Positions 17,242 through 28,245 of a DNA stretch of 64,000 nt are shown piece by piece (within the stretch, counting starts at the first letter, position 1; each line of letters starts with the position of its first letter). This DNA is from an uncultured Alteromonadaceae bacterium (GTDB lineage: Bacteria > Pseudomonadota > Gammaproteobacteria > Enterobacterales > Alteromonadaceae). Made by a program: the position numbers and the translations under genes. Below the pieces are notes generated by a model that ran no database searches, was not told the origin of the DNA, and worked only from the letters and a program-made list of their open reading frames with translations. The stretch spans positions 62,001 to 126,000 of the forward strand of contig CAJXMO010000005.1 in NCBI GenBank assembly GCA_913056495.1, read 5' to 3'.

Positions 17242-18240
17242 TTATCGTTCAAGCACAACGCGATAACGGGCTTTGCCGGATTCTAGGTGGGCTATCGCCT
17301 CGTTAACGTCATCCATCTTAAATGTTTCTACCTGAGGTTCTATATTATGTTGAGCCGCAAATTCAAGCATTTGTTTTATCGTTGCCGGGCTACCGACAGG
17401 AGAGCCTGAAATTTGCTTTTGCCCTGCAATTAATCCAAACGCAGCAATATCCAAGGGCTCAAGTGTTGCGCCTACAAAGTGCAAGCGGCCTTTGGGCTTA
17501 AGTGTAGACAGGTATAAATTCCAGTCTAGTTTTACATTCACGGTTGAGATAATAAAATCAAATTGCTCAGCAGCTTGTTCGATATCTTTTTGATTGCGAG
17601 AATTTAATGTATGGTGAGCGCCCAGTTCAATTGCTTCCTGCGCTTTAGCATCCGATGAAGTAAACGCAGTGACTTCGCAGCCCCACGCATTTAAAAATTG
17701 CAGCGCGAGATGACCTAAACCTCCCACACCGATAACCGCCACTTTATCTGTTGGTTTTACATTAAATTGAACCAGAGGATTGAACACTGTTATTCCACCG
17801 CAAAAAAGCGGGCCCGCAGTTTTGGCGTTTAAATTTTCAGGCAGCGCAATAACCGCTCGCTCGTTTGCTCGGACTTTGTCCGCAAATCCACCTTTGCTCA
17901 TTACAGTGGGCGTGGCCTGTTGACACAGGTTCTCGTCGCCGGTATCGCAAGCGTGGCAATGATGGCAGTAATCAGAGTGCCAGCCCAGACCGACCAAGTC
18001 TCCAACCGAGACCGTTTTTACCTGGTCACCAACTGCGCTAACTCGTCCAATAACTTCATGTCCGGCGACCAGGGGATATTCAGAAAAGCCCCATTCGTTA
18101 TTGATCATGGATAAATCTGAGTGACAAATGCCACAATAATCAACCGTTATTTCTACATCATGTCGACTAAGAGCGCCTGGATCGTAACTAAAGGCTTTAA
18201 GCTTTGCTTTTGCTTCAAAAGCTGCATATGCATTAATCAT
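17242..18240 (-). CDS. Zinc-dependent alcohol dehydrogenase (cinnamyl alcohol dehydrogenase / YahK-like)
   Basis: A medium-chain dehydrogenase/reductase of about 332 residues. The catalytic zinc site is in CGICHSDL and GHEVIGRV; the structural zinc cysteines are in the CHHCHACDTGDENLC run; the Rossmann motif GVGGLGHLALQF binds the cofactor. The family (YahK, Ahr, CAD) usually reduces aldehydes with NADPH. An ATG at 18252 is in frame, but AAGGA abuts it, whereas it is 11 bases from the ATG at 18240 (MINAYAAF), so I prefer 18240. It is a single gene with no pathway neighbours; the substrate is unknown. Confidence 0.9.
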   Translation of the reverse strand: MINAYAAFEAKAKLKAFSYDPGALSRHDVEITVDYCGICHSDLSMINNEWGFSEYPLVAGHEVIGRVSAVGDQVKTVSVGDLVGLGWHSDYCHHCHACDTGDENLCQQATPTVMSKGGFADKVRANERAVIALPENLNAKTAGPLFCGGITVFNPLVQFNVKPTDKVAVIGVGGLGHLALQFLNAWGCEVTAFTSSDAKAQEAIELGAHHTLNSRNQKDIEQAAEQFDFIISTVNVKLDWNLYLSTLKPKGRLHFVGATLEPLDIAAFGLIAGQKQISGSPVGSPATIKQMLEFAAQHNIEPQVETFKMDDVNEAIAHLESGKARYRVVLER

Positions 18241-18252
18241 GATAGGATTCAT

Positions 18253-18581
18253 CCTTCTTATTCAATAAATTTGCTCAGTGATTGCTTATACTTTAAATCA
18301 TTCATTATAGATCAAGCTTTGTTTTAAAGCGCTTTGATAGGACAAATTTGATAGACCAAAATAGATCAATTTTCGGTTAGCACAGAATTTACAAGCTGGC
18401 GCAGTTACTGCTAACTGCTAATTAAGGCTGCTCAACACGACTGTTAATTTGAGCTTTATCCGTTGCTTTATCAGAACTGGCCTGTAACTATGTCTTGTCG
18501 ATAATCAGATGCTATTGTTATCCTGTCAACCTTTAGCCAGTTTACTGGAAATAAGTGCAATCAATAATCGTTTAACATAAA
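18253..18581. other. Intergenic region with no recognised gene
   Basis: About 330 bp between the alcohol dehydrogenase start and the hairpin after the M61 gene. I checked both strands and saw no credible reading frame, tRNA or strong repeat. The promoter of the dehydrogenase must lie at its left end. Confidence 0.6.
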
Positions 18582-18603
18582 TAGCCTTATGGATATAAGG
18601 CTA
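18582..18603 (-). terminator. Hairpin after the M61 peptidase gene
   Basis: A perfect 9-bp stem (TAGCCTTAT / ATAAGGCTA) with a GGAT loop, 9 bp past the stop on the minus strand, followed by TTTATGTT. The short T-tract makes it a probable but not strong terminator. Confidence 0.6.
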
Positions 18604-18611
18604 CAAATCAG

Positions 18612-20423
18612 TTAAACAATTGCTTGCCAACTTTTCGCTTTTTCTGCATCAATAACCGTCATTTGACTAAGCTCATTAACAGCGTCACTTAGCTGTATTA
18701 CTGAGTTAAATAATTCACCATTTCTAATGTAAGAAACCCTGTAATCCTGATTCAATGGCAGATTATTAACGACATTCGCAAAATTACCTTTATTCACCAC
18801 AATATTATCAATCGCAATAATATTGTCCTGAACACTAATACCTGCTTTTTCGGCAGGGGAATCTTCGAGCACTTGCATCACTTCAACGCCTAGTTTTGAT
18901 TCTTTAAACATAAAACCAAGATAAGGGCTATGTTCATCAGATGAAGCCTCCAATAATGATGTTGCTTTAGAGGGGATTTGCTTTAGCTCAATACCAAAAT
19001 CAGCTAATAATTCAGTTAATGGAATCGGGGCTTTATCATTGAGTAACTGATAAAACTCTTTTGCTATATCAGAAGCTTTTGTATCTGAAGAAATAAGGTT
19101 GTTTACAATATTAATTATTGTATCTAATTGCGTACCTTTGTAATCAGCACCTTTATTAATATAATCAGCCCATAACGCACGCATAACATCATCTAATGAT
19201 TTAGTTGCGTTGGTCGCCTTACGAATCGTTAAATCAAGCCACAAGGCCAATAATGAGCCTTTTGTATAGTAACTGACAATGTTGTTAGCCGCATCAGCAC
19301 CTTGCTGATAAAACTTTGTCCAAGTATAAAAACTCGACTCAATTAAATTTTGCTTTAACTGACCTTTGCCACGGTTAACACGGCTTATCGTTTGGCTTTT
19401 AAGTTTTAAATAATCTTCAAACGAAATAATGCCCGTTCTGAACAAACTAAAATCATCATAATAAGAAGTAATACCTTCAAAAGCCCATAACTGTTTAGTG
19501 TAACTTTCGCTGTTTAAGCTGTACGGCACAAACTCTTCAGGCTTGATTCTGCACACGTTCCAATTGTGAAAAAATTCGTGTGAAACCAAGCTTAAGAAAG
19601 TTTTATAACCGTCAGATAATTCATCTGGTTTATTGATGTTTGGAAAATCAAAGGTTGAACATAATAATGCAGTAGAATTTTTATGCTCTAATCCACCAAA
19701 ACCGCTTGGCAGAATATTTGTTAAAAACCAATATTCTTCAAAAGGCGGTTTACCACCTGTTTCTTTTTCAAATAAATCGATATGGTGCTGACAAAGCTTA
19801 GTGACATCTTTAACCACTCGTTCAGTATCAGCATAATGTTTACCGTTTAATATTAAATAATGTGGTGTGCCTGCTACTTCAAATTCTAAATGAGTAAAAT
19901 CGCCAATTTCGACAGGACAGTCAATTAACTGCGCATAATCATCACTGTAATATTGACCAAAATGATAAACCGAAGTGTCTGCTGCTCTTTGTAAACCAGT
20001 CGCAACCTTCCAATCATCAGTAAAATCAGGCGCGAGTAGTTCAACTTCATGCTTATAATCTTGAAATTCATTCACACAAATAAATAAGCTAGTTCCGTTA
20101 AAAAACGCTCTATTTTGATCTAAATAAGCGGTTCTGACCGAAGTATCAAAGGCATAAACCTGATATTCAACGGTGAATGCTTCACCGCCAGAATGAATCG
20201 ACCAGTTTTGCTTATCAATGGGGTCTATTGTTAATGCTTCGCTGCCTTTATTTGCTGTTAAATTAATAATATTTTTAGAAAAATCACGGATCATGTATGA
20301 GCCAGGTATCCAAGCGGGGAAGGATAGATTCAACACTGACTGTTCGTGCTCGGGGATAGCTATTTTTACATTAAAAATATGCTTATTTGCTTCATCAAAA
20401 TTGATGCTGTATTGAATGCTCAT
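18612..20423 (-). CDS. M61-family metallopeptidase (glycyl aminopeptidase type) with PDZ domain
   Basis: A 603-residue M61 peptidase. The N-terminal beta domain (FPAWIPGSYMIRDFSKNI) is followed by the gluzincin zinc motif HEFFHNW, a downstream WAFEGITSYYDD segment supplying the third ligand (E), and a C-terminal PDZ domain (about 500-580, GVEVMQVLEDSPAEKAGI). This order matches the family prototype, which releases N-terminal glycine or alanine from peptides. No signal peptide is apparent at the N-terminus (MSIQYSINFD), so it is probably cytoplasmic. It stands alone and its upstream region holds the MITE. Confidence 0.93.
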   Translation of the reverse strand: MSIQYSINFDEANKHIFNVKIAIPEHEQSVLNLSFPAWIPGSYMIRDFSKNIINLTANKGSEALTIDPIDKQNWSIHSGGEAFTVEYQVYAFDTSVRTAYLDQNRAFFNGTSLFICVNEFQDYKHEVELLAPDFTDDWKVATGLQRAADTSVYHFGQYYSDDYAQLIDCPVEIGDFTHLEFEVAGTPHYLILNGKHYADTERVVKDVTKLCQHHIDLFEKETGGKPPFEEYWFLTNILPSGFGGLEHKNSTALLCSTFDFPNINKPDELSDGYKTFLSLVSHEFFHNWNVCRIKPEEFVPYSLNSESYTKQLWAFEGITSYYDDFSLFRTGIISFEDYLKLKSQTISRVNRGKGQLKQNLIESSFYTWTKFYQQGADAANNIVSYYTKGSLLALWLDLTIRKATNATKSLDDVMRALWADYINKGADYKGTQLDTIINIVNNLISSDTKASDIAKEFYQLLNDKAPIPLTELLADFGIELKQIPSKATSLLEASSDEHSPYLGFMFKESKLGVEVMQVLEDSPAEKAGISVQDNIIAIDNIVVNKGNFANVVNNLPLNQDYRVSYIRNGELFNSVIQLSDAVNELSQMTVIDAEKAKSWQAIV

Positions 20424-20485
20424 GATTAAAATTCTAATTATCTTGGTTAGTTAACATTATAAATATTTTAATATTTATTTCCCTA

Positions 20486-20749
20486 GAGCCTGTTTATCTT
20501 TGTTTATAATTTGAGCTGAGAGAAAAAATTGTCTTAGACAAGGCAAAAATAACGAAATTTAGTCGTCTAAAAGAATTATTTTTAACGCCGTATAAGACAA
20601 TTTTGGCCTCAGCCCGAAGGGCAATGGCTATTTTAACCCTTAACTTCATTAGAATTCGTTTATTTAGAACAACTAAACTGCACTCATTCTGCTTTGTTAA
20701 TGATTAAAATCGCCTATTGCTCAAAAATAACACGAAGATAAACAGGCTC
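20486..20749. mobile_element. 264-bp MITE with terminal inverted repeats and TA target duplication
   Basis: The ends are inverted copies: GAGCCTGTTTATCTT at the left (20486-20500) is repeated exactly in reverse at the right (20735-20749), with further matches extending to about 31 bp including a shared TTTGAGC. Each end is flanked by TA (20484-20485 and 20750-20751), the duplication made by IS630/Tc1-mariner-type transposases. No reading frame of useful size lies inside. A nested inverted repeat (20515-20536 with 20593-20613) forms a second long stem. This is the form of a non-autonomous element; the helper transposase is not in the window. Confidence 0.85.
20515..20613. repeat. Nested inverted repeat inside the MITE
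   Basis: The left arm begins GCTGAG and ends AAATTGTCTTA; the right arm is its reverse complement with a 1-base length difference and a few mismatches near GGCC. About 21 bp pair, with a 56-base loop. The stem could be a transposase-binding or fold-back structure. Confidence 0.75.
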
Positions 20750-20753
20750 TAAG

Positions 20754-21045
20754 CTTTTTAGCTTTCTGTTAGGCTAAATTTTTATTTAGTATTTTGCAAA
20801 TTAATGAAAATATGTAGCTGATTGAGCAGTGACTATGACCTGTTTAATCGATTCGGTATGATTAGTTACGTTATTTTAGGTGAGGGCATTTTGGTTTTTA
20901 TTATTACAATAGGATTGGGTAATCATTTTGACCTGACCTCATAAAAACTTTTTGAGAGGGATGCGAAACAAAAAAATTAACTCAATTGATCTGTCTTTGC
21001 GTGTTAAACTAATAGATGATTTGACTATCAATAAGAGATTAAAAA
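20754..21045. other. Intergenic region between the MITE and galM
   Basis: About 290 bp of AT-rich sequence. It should contain the galM promoter (a TTGATC-N18-TAATAG pair near 20987-21016 is a weak candidate). No other feature is seen. Confidence 0.4.
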
Positions 21046-22110
21046 ATGACACTATCAATACATGCAGAAGAATATGGTGTTTCTCCAAAAGGTGAAGCAG
21101 TTCAATTATTTACTTTGACCAATGCTCAAGGTGCTTCAGCGAGTATCACTAACTATGGTGCTAATCTGGTTACGCTGTTTACACCGGATAGACAGGGTAA
21201 AATGGCTGACATTGTACTGGGCTATGATGCGTTAGACGGATATTTTACTAATGTTCCTTACCTTGGTGCGACTATTGGTCGGGTAGGTAATCGAATTGGT
21301 AAGGGCCAGTGCAAGATTGATGGTAAAACCTATACGTTTGTACAGAATAACGGAACCAATCACTTACATGGTGGCCTGGAAGGGTTTGATAAAAAGGTCT
21401 GGAAAGCTGAAACATTTGAAACTGAAACCAGTGTAGGTGTGCATTTAGATTTGTTGAGTGAAGACGGTGATCAGGGTTATCCGGGCAATTTGCAGGTCCG
21501 TACAACTTATGAGCTCCATAATGATAACGAATTAACTTGTGAATACACAGCGACGACGGATAAAACAACGATTTTGAATATGACTAACCATAGTTATTTC
21601 AATTTGGATCTGGAGAATCAGAAAACTATCCTGGAGCAAAAACTAAAAATAAATGCTGAGCAGGTGACTTTATTAGATCAGGATCAGTTACCGACAGGTG
21701 AGTGTTTAGACGTTGCCGGGACTGTATTTGATTTTACTGAGAGCAAAGCAATTGGTGCCGATATTTTTACAGATAATGAACAGCTAAATATTGGTGGCGG
21801 TTATGACATTAACTATATCTTATCTGATGATTCCACTGTGTTAAAAGAAGCGGCTGTCGTTATCGACGAAAAAACAGGTCGTCGCCTAACGGTTAAAACG
21901 ACAGAGCCTTGCATTCAGCTTTATACGGCAAACTTCTTAGATGGCACATTAAGTGGTAAAGGTCGCTCTTTTGAAAAGCACTCAGCATTTTGTTTAGAGC
22001 CGCAACATGTACCGGATGCGCCGAACAAGCCGATGTTTAAATCAATTGAACTCAAACCGGGTGACACTTATAACAGTAAAATGAGTTTTGCATTTGATAC
22101 TATTGTTTAA
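21046..22110 (+). CDS. galM: Aldose 1-epimerase (galactose mutarotase)
   Basis: A 354-residue galactose mutarotase that interconverts alpha and beta anomers of aldoses. Active-site segments are present: NHLHGG (near 104), the catalytic histidine in NHSYFNL (near 180), and the catalytic glutamate in LEPQHVPDAPN (near 321). Length is typical. No other gal gene is near, so it may act on sugars other than galactose, or serve a sugar regulon elsewhere. It ends at a strong terminator shared with gshB on the other strand. Confidence 0.94.
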   Translation: MTLSIHAEEYGVSPKGEAVQLFTLTNAQGASASITNYGANLVTLFTPDRQGKMADIVLGYDALDGYFTNVPYLGATIGRVGNRIGKGQCKIDGKTYTFVQNNGTNHLHGGLEGFDKKVWKAETFETETSVGVHLDLLSEDGDQGYPGNLQVRTTYELHNDNELTCEYTATTDKTTILNMTNHSYFNLDLENQKTILEQKLKINAEQVTLLDQDQLPTGECLDVAGTVFDFTESKAIGADIFTDNEQLNIGGGYDINYILSDDSTVLKEAAVVIDEKTGRRLTVKTTEPCIQLYTANFLDGTLSGKGRSFEKHSAFCLEPQHVPDAPNKPMFKSIELKPGDTYNSKMSFAFDTIV

Positions 22111-22116
22111 ATTCCT

Positions 22117-22147
22117 AAAAAAATAGCGCCAAATGGCGCTATTTTTT
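22117..22147. terminator. Bidirectional intrinsic terminator between galM and gshB
   Basis: AAAAAAATAGCGCC / GGCGCTATTTTTT with an AAAT loop. It is symmetric and sits between the two convergent genes. Confidence 0.92.
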
Positions 22148-22173
22148 ATTTCCTTTCGTATTATTACCGAGCG

Positions 22174-23127
22174 TTATCGGTTGACTTTAGCTTCAATTGC
22201 ATCGAATAACTTATCGGTAATTTTTGCATCCGGATAAGCGCGTTCAATTTCCCGAATACAAGTAGGGCTGGTCACATTAATTTCGGTCAATTTATCCCCT
22301 ATGACATCTAACCCAACAAAAATCAGGCCTTTATCTTTCAGCGTTGGCCCGACTTTAGCGGCTATTGCCCGGTCTGAATCGGATAAAGGTCTGGCTTCAC
22401 CGCGTCCGCCAGCTGCCAGATTACCTCGGGTTTCACCTTTTGCCGGAATTCTGGCTAGGCAGTAGTCAATCGGTTCACCATCTATCATAAGTATGCGCTT
22501 ATCACCCTCTTTAATTTCAGGGATATAGGTTTGCGCCATCGCGTAACGGGTCTGATGCTCTGTTAACGTTTCTATAATCACGCCAACATTCGAATCATTC
22601 GGTTTTAATCTGAAAATAGACGCTCCGCCCATGCCATCCAGAGGTTTTAAGATGACATCCTGATGTTGCTGGTAAAAAGCTTTTAATTTATCGGCGCTAC
22701 GGGTCACTATTGTGGTAGGCGTGCAGTCAGAAAACCAGGCTGTGAAAAGTTTTTCGTTAGCATCACGTAAACTTTGAGGTTTGTTTACAATTAAACAGCC
22801 TTTATCTTCTGCTCGTTCGAGCAGGTAAGTCGCGTAGATATATTCAGTGTCAAAAGGCGGATCTTTACGCATTAAAATTGCATCCAGTTCAGCCAAAGGT
22901 TGATCGATTGCCTCTCCGAGTTGATACCAATCGTTAGGATCTTCTTTAACTGACAGTGAACGCATTACCGCATAGCTATTTCCGTTCTCAAGGTATAAAT
23001 CTTTCATCTCCATATAAAAAATTTCATACCCTCTGGCTTGAGCCTGGAGCAACATTGCAAAACTTGAATCTTTTTTGATGGTTATCTGGCTAATGGGATC
23101 CATTACTATGCCAAGCTTTAATGTCAT
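22174..23127 (-). CDS. gshB: Glutathione synthetase
   Basis: An ATP-grasp ligase that joins glycine to gamma-glutamylcysteine. The 317-residue protein has the N-terminal MTLKLGIVMDPI, the ATP-loop GMGGASIFR, the LMIDGEPIDYCLARIP strand and the terminal NVTSPTCIREIER, all typical of GshB. Length matches E. coli (316). The start ATG is at 23127. It is monocistronic, convergent with galM. In many relatives gshB neighbours rsmE or yqgE; here it does not. Confidence 0.97.
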   Translation of the reverse strand: MTLKLGIVMDPISQITIKKDSSFAMLLQAQARGYEIFYMEMKDLYLENGNSYAVMRSLSVKEDPNDWYQLGEAIDQPLAELDAILMRKDPPFDTEYIYATYLLERAEDKGCLIVNKPQSLRDANEKLFTAWFSDCTPTTIVTRSADKLKAFYQQHQDVILKPLDGMGGASIFRLKPNDSNVGVIIETLTEHQTRYAMAQTYIPEIKEGDKRILMIDGEPIDYCLARIPAKGETRGNLAAGGRGEARPLSDSDRAIAAKVGPTLKDKGLIFVGLDVIGDKLTEINVTSPTCIREIERAYPDAKITDKLFDAIEAKVNR

Positions 23128-23320
23128 CTTAATGCCTTAAATAAAATGTTATTCATCTATCGTGCTATTGAATATGGTTACTAAAAATTGAATATCAAGC
23201 TATAAAAATCAAGTAATCCCAACATGCAAGTTTTCAATTTCATAAAAATTTATAAATGGAGCAGAAGACAATATGCTTCTAATTAGGAACGCGGTTAACA
23301 GAAGAGGGTGAAATTTGGGC

Positions 23321-23348
23321 AAAAAAAAGCCCAGTTGGGGGACTGGGC
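23321..23348 (-). terminator. Intrinsic terminator of the candidate small RNA
   Basis: On the minus strand, a GCCCAGT / ACTGGGC stem with a 6-base loop is followed by TTTTTTTT. There is no protein gene upstream of it on that strand. Confidence 0.85.
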
Positions 23349-23432
23349 ATAAAATATGATGCCATTTAAGGCACTCAAGCACTAACAAAGGGATATCAAG
23401 AAAAATAACGATAAATCGCGTCTTTCAAAGAT
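23321..23432 (-). ncRNA. Candidate small RNA, about 110 nt
   Basis: A consensus-like minus-strand promoter (TTGTAA at 23466-23461, 16-bp spacer, TATAAT at 23444-23439) is followed about 90 bp later by an intrinsic terminator (GCCCAGT / ACTGGGC stem, eight T residues). Between them are a hairpin near the 5' end (imperfect palindrome 23414-23438) and a small TGCC/GGCA stem (23361-23374). No reading frame of meaningful length lies inside. I do not recognise it as Spot 42, RyhB, GcvB or another known RNA. Confidence 0.6.
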
Positions 23433-23438
23433 GCGATT

Positions 23439-23466
23439 ATTATAACTGCGTTTTGTAAGTTTACAA
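23439..23466 (-). promoter_or_regulatory. Sigma-70-like promoter of the candidate small RNA
   Basis: TTGTAA (-35), 16 bp, TATAAT (-10), reading leftwards. The -10 matches consensus at all six positions. Confidence 0.6.
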
Positions 23467-23673
23467 CGGTTTTATGAAATAAAAGTGTCAAAAATAGCGT
23501 ATAAATTCAAATTCAGCGCTATTTAACATTAATTTTACTTTTAAATGTAATTTTTAAACAAAATGTTTGCTCTAAATTGACTAAACTCGTGTGAGCTCTT
23601 GAGTTTTCTAATAGGAGCGCGCGACGAATCATTCAACAAACAGACAAGGTTGAACATAAAATAGTCAAGTCGC

Positions 23674-23700
23674 TGCGCTTCGCATGAAAAGCGCATTTTA
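23674..23700 (+). terminator. Terminator-like hairpin upstream of queA
   Basis: A TGCGCTT / AAGCGCA stem (7 bp, 8-base loop) followed by TTTTA, 74 bp before queA. No gene lies upstream on this strand, so it may be leader structure in the queA transcript or end a short unannotated RNA. The region 23128-23320 to the left shows nothing else recognisable. Confidence 0.4.
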
Positions 23701-23773
23701 TGATCACGGAAAACTTGCTATTAAATGGTCTGCACAATAGACTATCGCGCTTTAAAGCAGATAGAGTTAAGGC

Positions 23774-24826
23774 ATGCAAGTTTCTGATTTTCACTTTGAT
23801 CTTCCTGATGAGTTAATCGCCCGTTTTCCGGCGCAAAAGCGCAGCGGATCCCGTTTACTCGTAGTCGCTGACAAAAGCCCTGAATCGATCGAACATAAAA
23901 TATTTGCAGACATGCCTGACTTAGTGACAGATAAAGATCTGCTGATTTTTAATAATACTAAAGTAATTCCTGCCAGACTGTTAGGCCAGAAGCTCAGTGG
24001 TGGTAAAGTGGAAGTGTTGGTTGAGCGTCTGTTAGATAACAATCAAATTTTGGCTCATGTGAGAGCGAATAAAGCGTTGAAACCTGGTACCCAAGTATTA
24101 TTAGAAAATAAAATCAAAGCTGAAATGCTTGAGCGCCGAGACGACTTATTTGTTTTACAGGTTCTGAATGATGAAGCCGTACTGGAGTTGCTAGAAAACT
24201 ACGGTCATATGCCATTACCCCCTTATATTGTTCGTGCAGATGAACAAACAGATAAAGAAAGATATCAAACGGTTTATGGCGAAGTGCCGGGGGCAGTTGC
24301 GGCGCCGACAGCTGGTTTGCACTTTGATGAAACTGTGTTAAATGCGTTAAAAGCCAAAGGCGTGCAAATGGCTTATGTAACTTTGCATGTGGGCGCGGGG
24401 ACGTTCCAGTCTATCCGGGTGGATAAGGTGGAAGATCATCAGATGCACGCTGAATATATTGAAGTGTCGGATCAAGTGGTTGAGGCAATTAAAGCCTGTA
24501 AAAAACGCGGTGGCCGGGTTATTGCGGTTGGTACAACGTCAGTTCGAAGTTTAGAAAGTGCTGCGCAATTAACACAAAGCGATGATATTATTGCGCCTTA
24601 TCAGGGTGATACTCAGATTTTCATTTATCCGGGATATGAGTTTAAAGTGGTAGACGCCATGTTTACTAACTTTCATTTACCCGAATCAACACTCATTATG
24701 TTGGTATCTGCATTTGCAGGTACAGAAACCATTAAGGCAGCCTATCAGGCTGCTATTGATCATAAATATCGCTTTTTTAGTTATGGCGATTCTATGTTTA
24801 TTCAAAACAAAACGCGTTTTGAATAA
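23774..24826 (+). CDS. queA: S-adenosylmethionine:tRNA ribosyltransferase-isomerase
   Basis: QueA transfers and rearranges the ribose of S-adenosylmethionine onto preQ1 at tRNA position 34, giving epoxyqueuosine. The 350-residue protein carries the family segments [14 protein letters not shown] at the start, [10 protein letters not shown] near 177-186, HVGAGTFQ near 206-213, and [16 protein letters not shown] near 300. Length matches E. coli (356). It is the first gene of a queA-tgt-yajC-secD-secF run, the same order as in E. coli. Confidence 0.97.
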   Translation: MQVSDFHFDLPDELIARFPAQKRSGSRLLVVADKSPESIEHKIFADMPDLVTDKDLLIFNNTKVIPARLLGQKLSGGKVEVLVERLLDNNQILAHVRANKALKPGTQVLLENKIKAEMLERRDDLFVLQVLNDEAVLELLENYGHMPLPPYIVRADEQTDKERYQTVYGEVPGAVAAPTAGLHFDETVLNALKAKGVQMAYVTLHVGAGTFQSIRVDKVEDHQMHAEYIEVSDQVVEAIKACKKRGGRVIAVGTTSVRSLESAAQLTQSDDIIAPYQGDTQIFIYPGYEFKVVDAMFTNFHLPESTLIMLVSAFAGTETIKAAYQAAIDHKYRFFSYGDSMFIQNKTRFE

Positions 24827-24852
24827 ATAGCAAAGACAGTAAACGGTAATAA

Positions 24853-25989
<1,137 letters not shown>

Positions 25990-26029
25990 ACAATAGTTAT
26001 TAAATTTATTATATATTAAGGGGTATTTT

Positions 26030-26365
26030 ATGGACTTTTTTATTGCTAATGCTTATGCAGAAGGTGCAGCCGGTCAACAAGGTGGTGGTCTGCAAATGAT
26101 CATCATGTTGGCGGTATTTGGTTTAATCTTTTATTTCATGCTTTATCGTCCACAAGCAAAAAGAATGAAAGAGCATAAAGCGTTAATCGCATCTATCGGT
26201 AAAGGTGATGAAGTATTAACTCAGGGTGGTTTAGTCGGTAAAGTCGCTAAAGTTTCAGAAGAAAAAGACTTTATTTTAGTGACCTTAGCAGAAGGTGTTG
26301 AAGTTCCGGTTCAAAAATCAGCGGTCTCTGCTGTATTGCCAAAAGGTACGATTAAGTCAATCTAA
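26030..26365 (+). CDS. yajC: Sec translocon accessory protein YajC
   Basis: A 111-residue single-span membrane protein that associates with SecDF. One membrane helix (residues about 20-39, [19 protein letters not shown]) is followed by a basic [11 protein letters not shown] and a small beta-rich domain, the standard YajC layout. AAGGGG lies 7 bases before the ATG. secD follows 13 bp downstream. Confidence 0.96.
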   Translation: MDFFIANAYAEGAAGQQGGGLQMIIMLAVFGLIFYFMLYRPQAKRMKEHKALIASIGKGDEVLTQGGLVGKVAKVSEEKDFILVTLAEGVEVPVQKSAVSAVLPKGTIKSI

Positions 26366-26378
26366 AGGACCTTATCTA

Positions 26379-28232
26379 GTGTTAAATAAATATCCATTAT
26401 GGAAATACCTGCTGGTGCTCTTTGTAGTAACAGCAGGTTTTTTGTATGCGCTTCCCAATATCTATGGTGAAGACCCCGCGTTGCAAATTTCAGCAACACG
26501 CGGTGGAGACGTCACTGTCAGTCAACTTGATCAGATAAAATCAGCACTGGATCAAGACCAGGTTGAGTACCTCTCTGCCAGCATTGAAAATAATCAAATT
26601 CAGGTGCGGTTTAAAAATACAGATGCTCAACTCGAAGCCCGTGATTTAGCGATGCAGGCGTTAGGTTCTGATTTTATTGTTGCGCTTAACTTAATGCCTG
26701 CTCAACCGCAGTGGCTCGAAGATGTGGGCGGCAGCCCGATGAAACTGGGTCTGGATTTACGTGGTGGTGTTCACTTTTTAATGGAAGTGGACATGAGTGT
26801 TGCAATGCAGAAAAAACAAGAAGAAATGCTTGAAGATTTTCGCATTGAGTTACGTGAAGAACGCATTCGTTATCGTCGTTTACAAAACTATGGTAATGGC
26901 GTAAAGGTGAGTTTTCAGGATGCTGAAACGACTGAAAAAGCCATTGAATTGTTGTCTGATACGTTCCCTGAATTAATGATAGATACGGCAACGAATGATG
27001 ATAATACAGTGACTGCCATTATGTCAGAAGCGCGTATTAAAGAAGTTAAAGAGTATGCGCTTCAGCAGAACATTACCATTATCCGTAACCGGGTTAACCA
27101 ACTTGGTGTTGCTGAACCTTTAGTTATGCGCCAGGGCGCAGACCGTATAGTGGTTGAATTGCCTGGGGTTCAGGATACCGCCCGCGCTAAAGAAATTTTA
27201 GGGGCGACAGCGACTTTAGAATTTAGAAAGGTTGATGAAGATGCCGATCCGGCATCCGCTGCAGCGGGTCGTGTTCCACCGGGATCTGAACTTTATTATG
27301 ATCGCCGCACAGGCAGACCGGTTGTACTGAAAGAAAGTGTTATTTTGACCGGTAATCATATTACGGATGCGAACTCCAGCTTTGATGAATACCAAAGACC
27401 TCAGGTTAATATCGACTTAGATAGTCAGGGTGGCAATAAAATGTCACATTTTACCAAAGATAATATTGGTAAACCTATGGCGACTTTATTTGTTGAATAT
27501 AAACCAACTGGTCGAAAAAAGCCGGACGGCAGTGTTGAATTTGAAGCCATTAAAGAAGTGATAAATGTGGCAACTATTCAGGCTCGTCTAGCCAGAAGTT
27601 TTAGAATTACCGGTATTGACAGTGCAGCTGAAGCTCAAAATCTGGCGCTGTTATTACGTGCAGGTGCGTTAATTGCGCCGATTCAAATTGTTGAAGAAAG
27701 AACTGTTGGTCCAAGTTTAGGTCAGGAAAATATTGATTTGGGTATGACAGCCATTCTTTGGGGCTTTTGTTTAGTACTGGCCTTTATGGTGATGTATTAC
27801 AGAGGTTTTGGCATAGTTGCTAACATTGCGCTGGCAACCAACCTGGTTCTCATTATGGGGGTTATGTCGCTGATTCCGGGTGCTACACTGACTTTACCTG
27901 GTATGGCCGGTATTGTATTGACTGTTGGTATGGCGGTAGATGCAAACGTGCTTATTTTTGAGCGTATTCGTGAAGAAATCAGTGATGGAAGAGGTCCTCA
28001 ACAGTCGATCCATCAAGGATATGACAGTGCGTTCTCAACGATTGCCGATGCAAACATTACCACCTTTATTGCCGCTATTATTTTGTTTGCGGTAGGTTCT
28101 GGTCCGGTTAAAGGTTTTGCTGTGACTCTAGCAATCGGTATTATTACATCTATGTTTACGGCTATTGTTGTTACCCGCGCCATTGTTAATCTGGCTGTTG
28201 GTGGCAAAAAAGTTAAAAAGCTATCTATTTAA
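26379..28232 (+). CDS. secD: Protein translocase subunit SecD
   Basis: SecD couples the proton gradient to late steps of protein export. I place the start at the GTG at 26379 ([14 protein letters not shown]), not at an upstream in-frame codon, because it reproduces the E. coli N-terminus and has AAAGGA 9 bases upstream; this gives 617 residues (E. coli 615). Seen are helix 1 at about 7-24, the conserved [15 protein letters not shown] near 127, the large periplasmic P1 region, and five C-terminal helices with [17 protein letters not shown]. secF follows 13 bp later. Confidence 0.97.
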   Translation: MLNKYPLWKYLLVLFVVTAGFLYALPNIYGEDPALQISATRGGDVTVSQLDQIKSALDQDQVEYLSASIENNQIQVRFKNTDAQLEARDLAMQALGSDFIVALNLMPAQPQWLEDVGGSPMKLGLDLRGGVHFLMEVDMSVAMQKKQEEMLEDFRIELREERIRYRRLQNYGNGVKVSFQDAETTEKAIELLSDTFPELMIDTATNDDNTVTAIMSEARIKEVKEYALQQNITIIRNRVNQLGVAEPLVMRQGADRIVVELPGVQDTARAKEILGATATLEFRKVDEDADPASAAAGRVPPGSELYYDRRTGRPVVLKESVILTGNHITDANSSFDEYQRPQVNIDLDSQGGNKMSHFTKDNIGKPMATLFVEYKPTGRKKPDGSVEFEAIKEVINVATIQARLARSFRITGIDSAAEAQNLALLLRAGALIAPIQIVEERTVGPSLGQENIDLGMTAILWGFCLVLAFMVMYYRGFGIVANIALATNLVLIMGVMSLIPGATLTLPGMAGIVLTVGMAVDANVLIFERIREEISDGRGPQQSIHQGYDSAFSTIADANITTFIAAIILFAVGSGPVKGFAVTLAIGIITSMFTAIVVTRAIVNLAVGGKKVKKLSI

Positions 28233-28245
28233 AAGGCGATTGATT

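Noticed and set aside
18253..18611. Possible remnant transposase or broken gene in the gap after the alcohol dehydrogenase
   Set aside because: Short frames on both strands are interrupted by stops and match nothing I recognise; no inverted ends were seen.
23550..23575. AAAC/GTTT palindrome upstream of queA as a second PsrA site
   Set aside because: The half-sites are separated by five bases instead of four and queA is not a known PsrA target; AT-rich chance match is likely.
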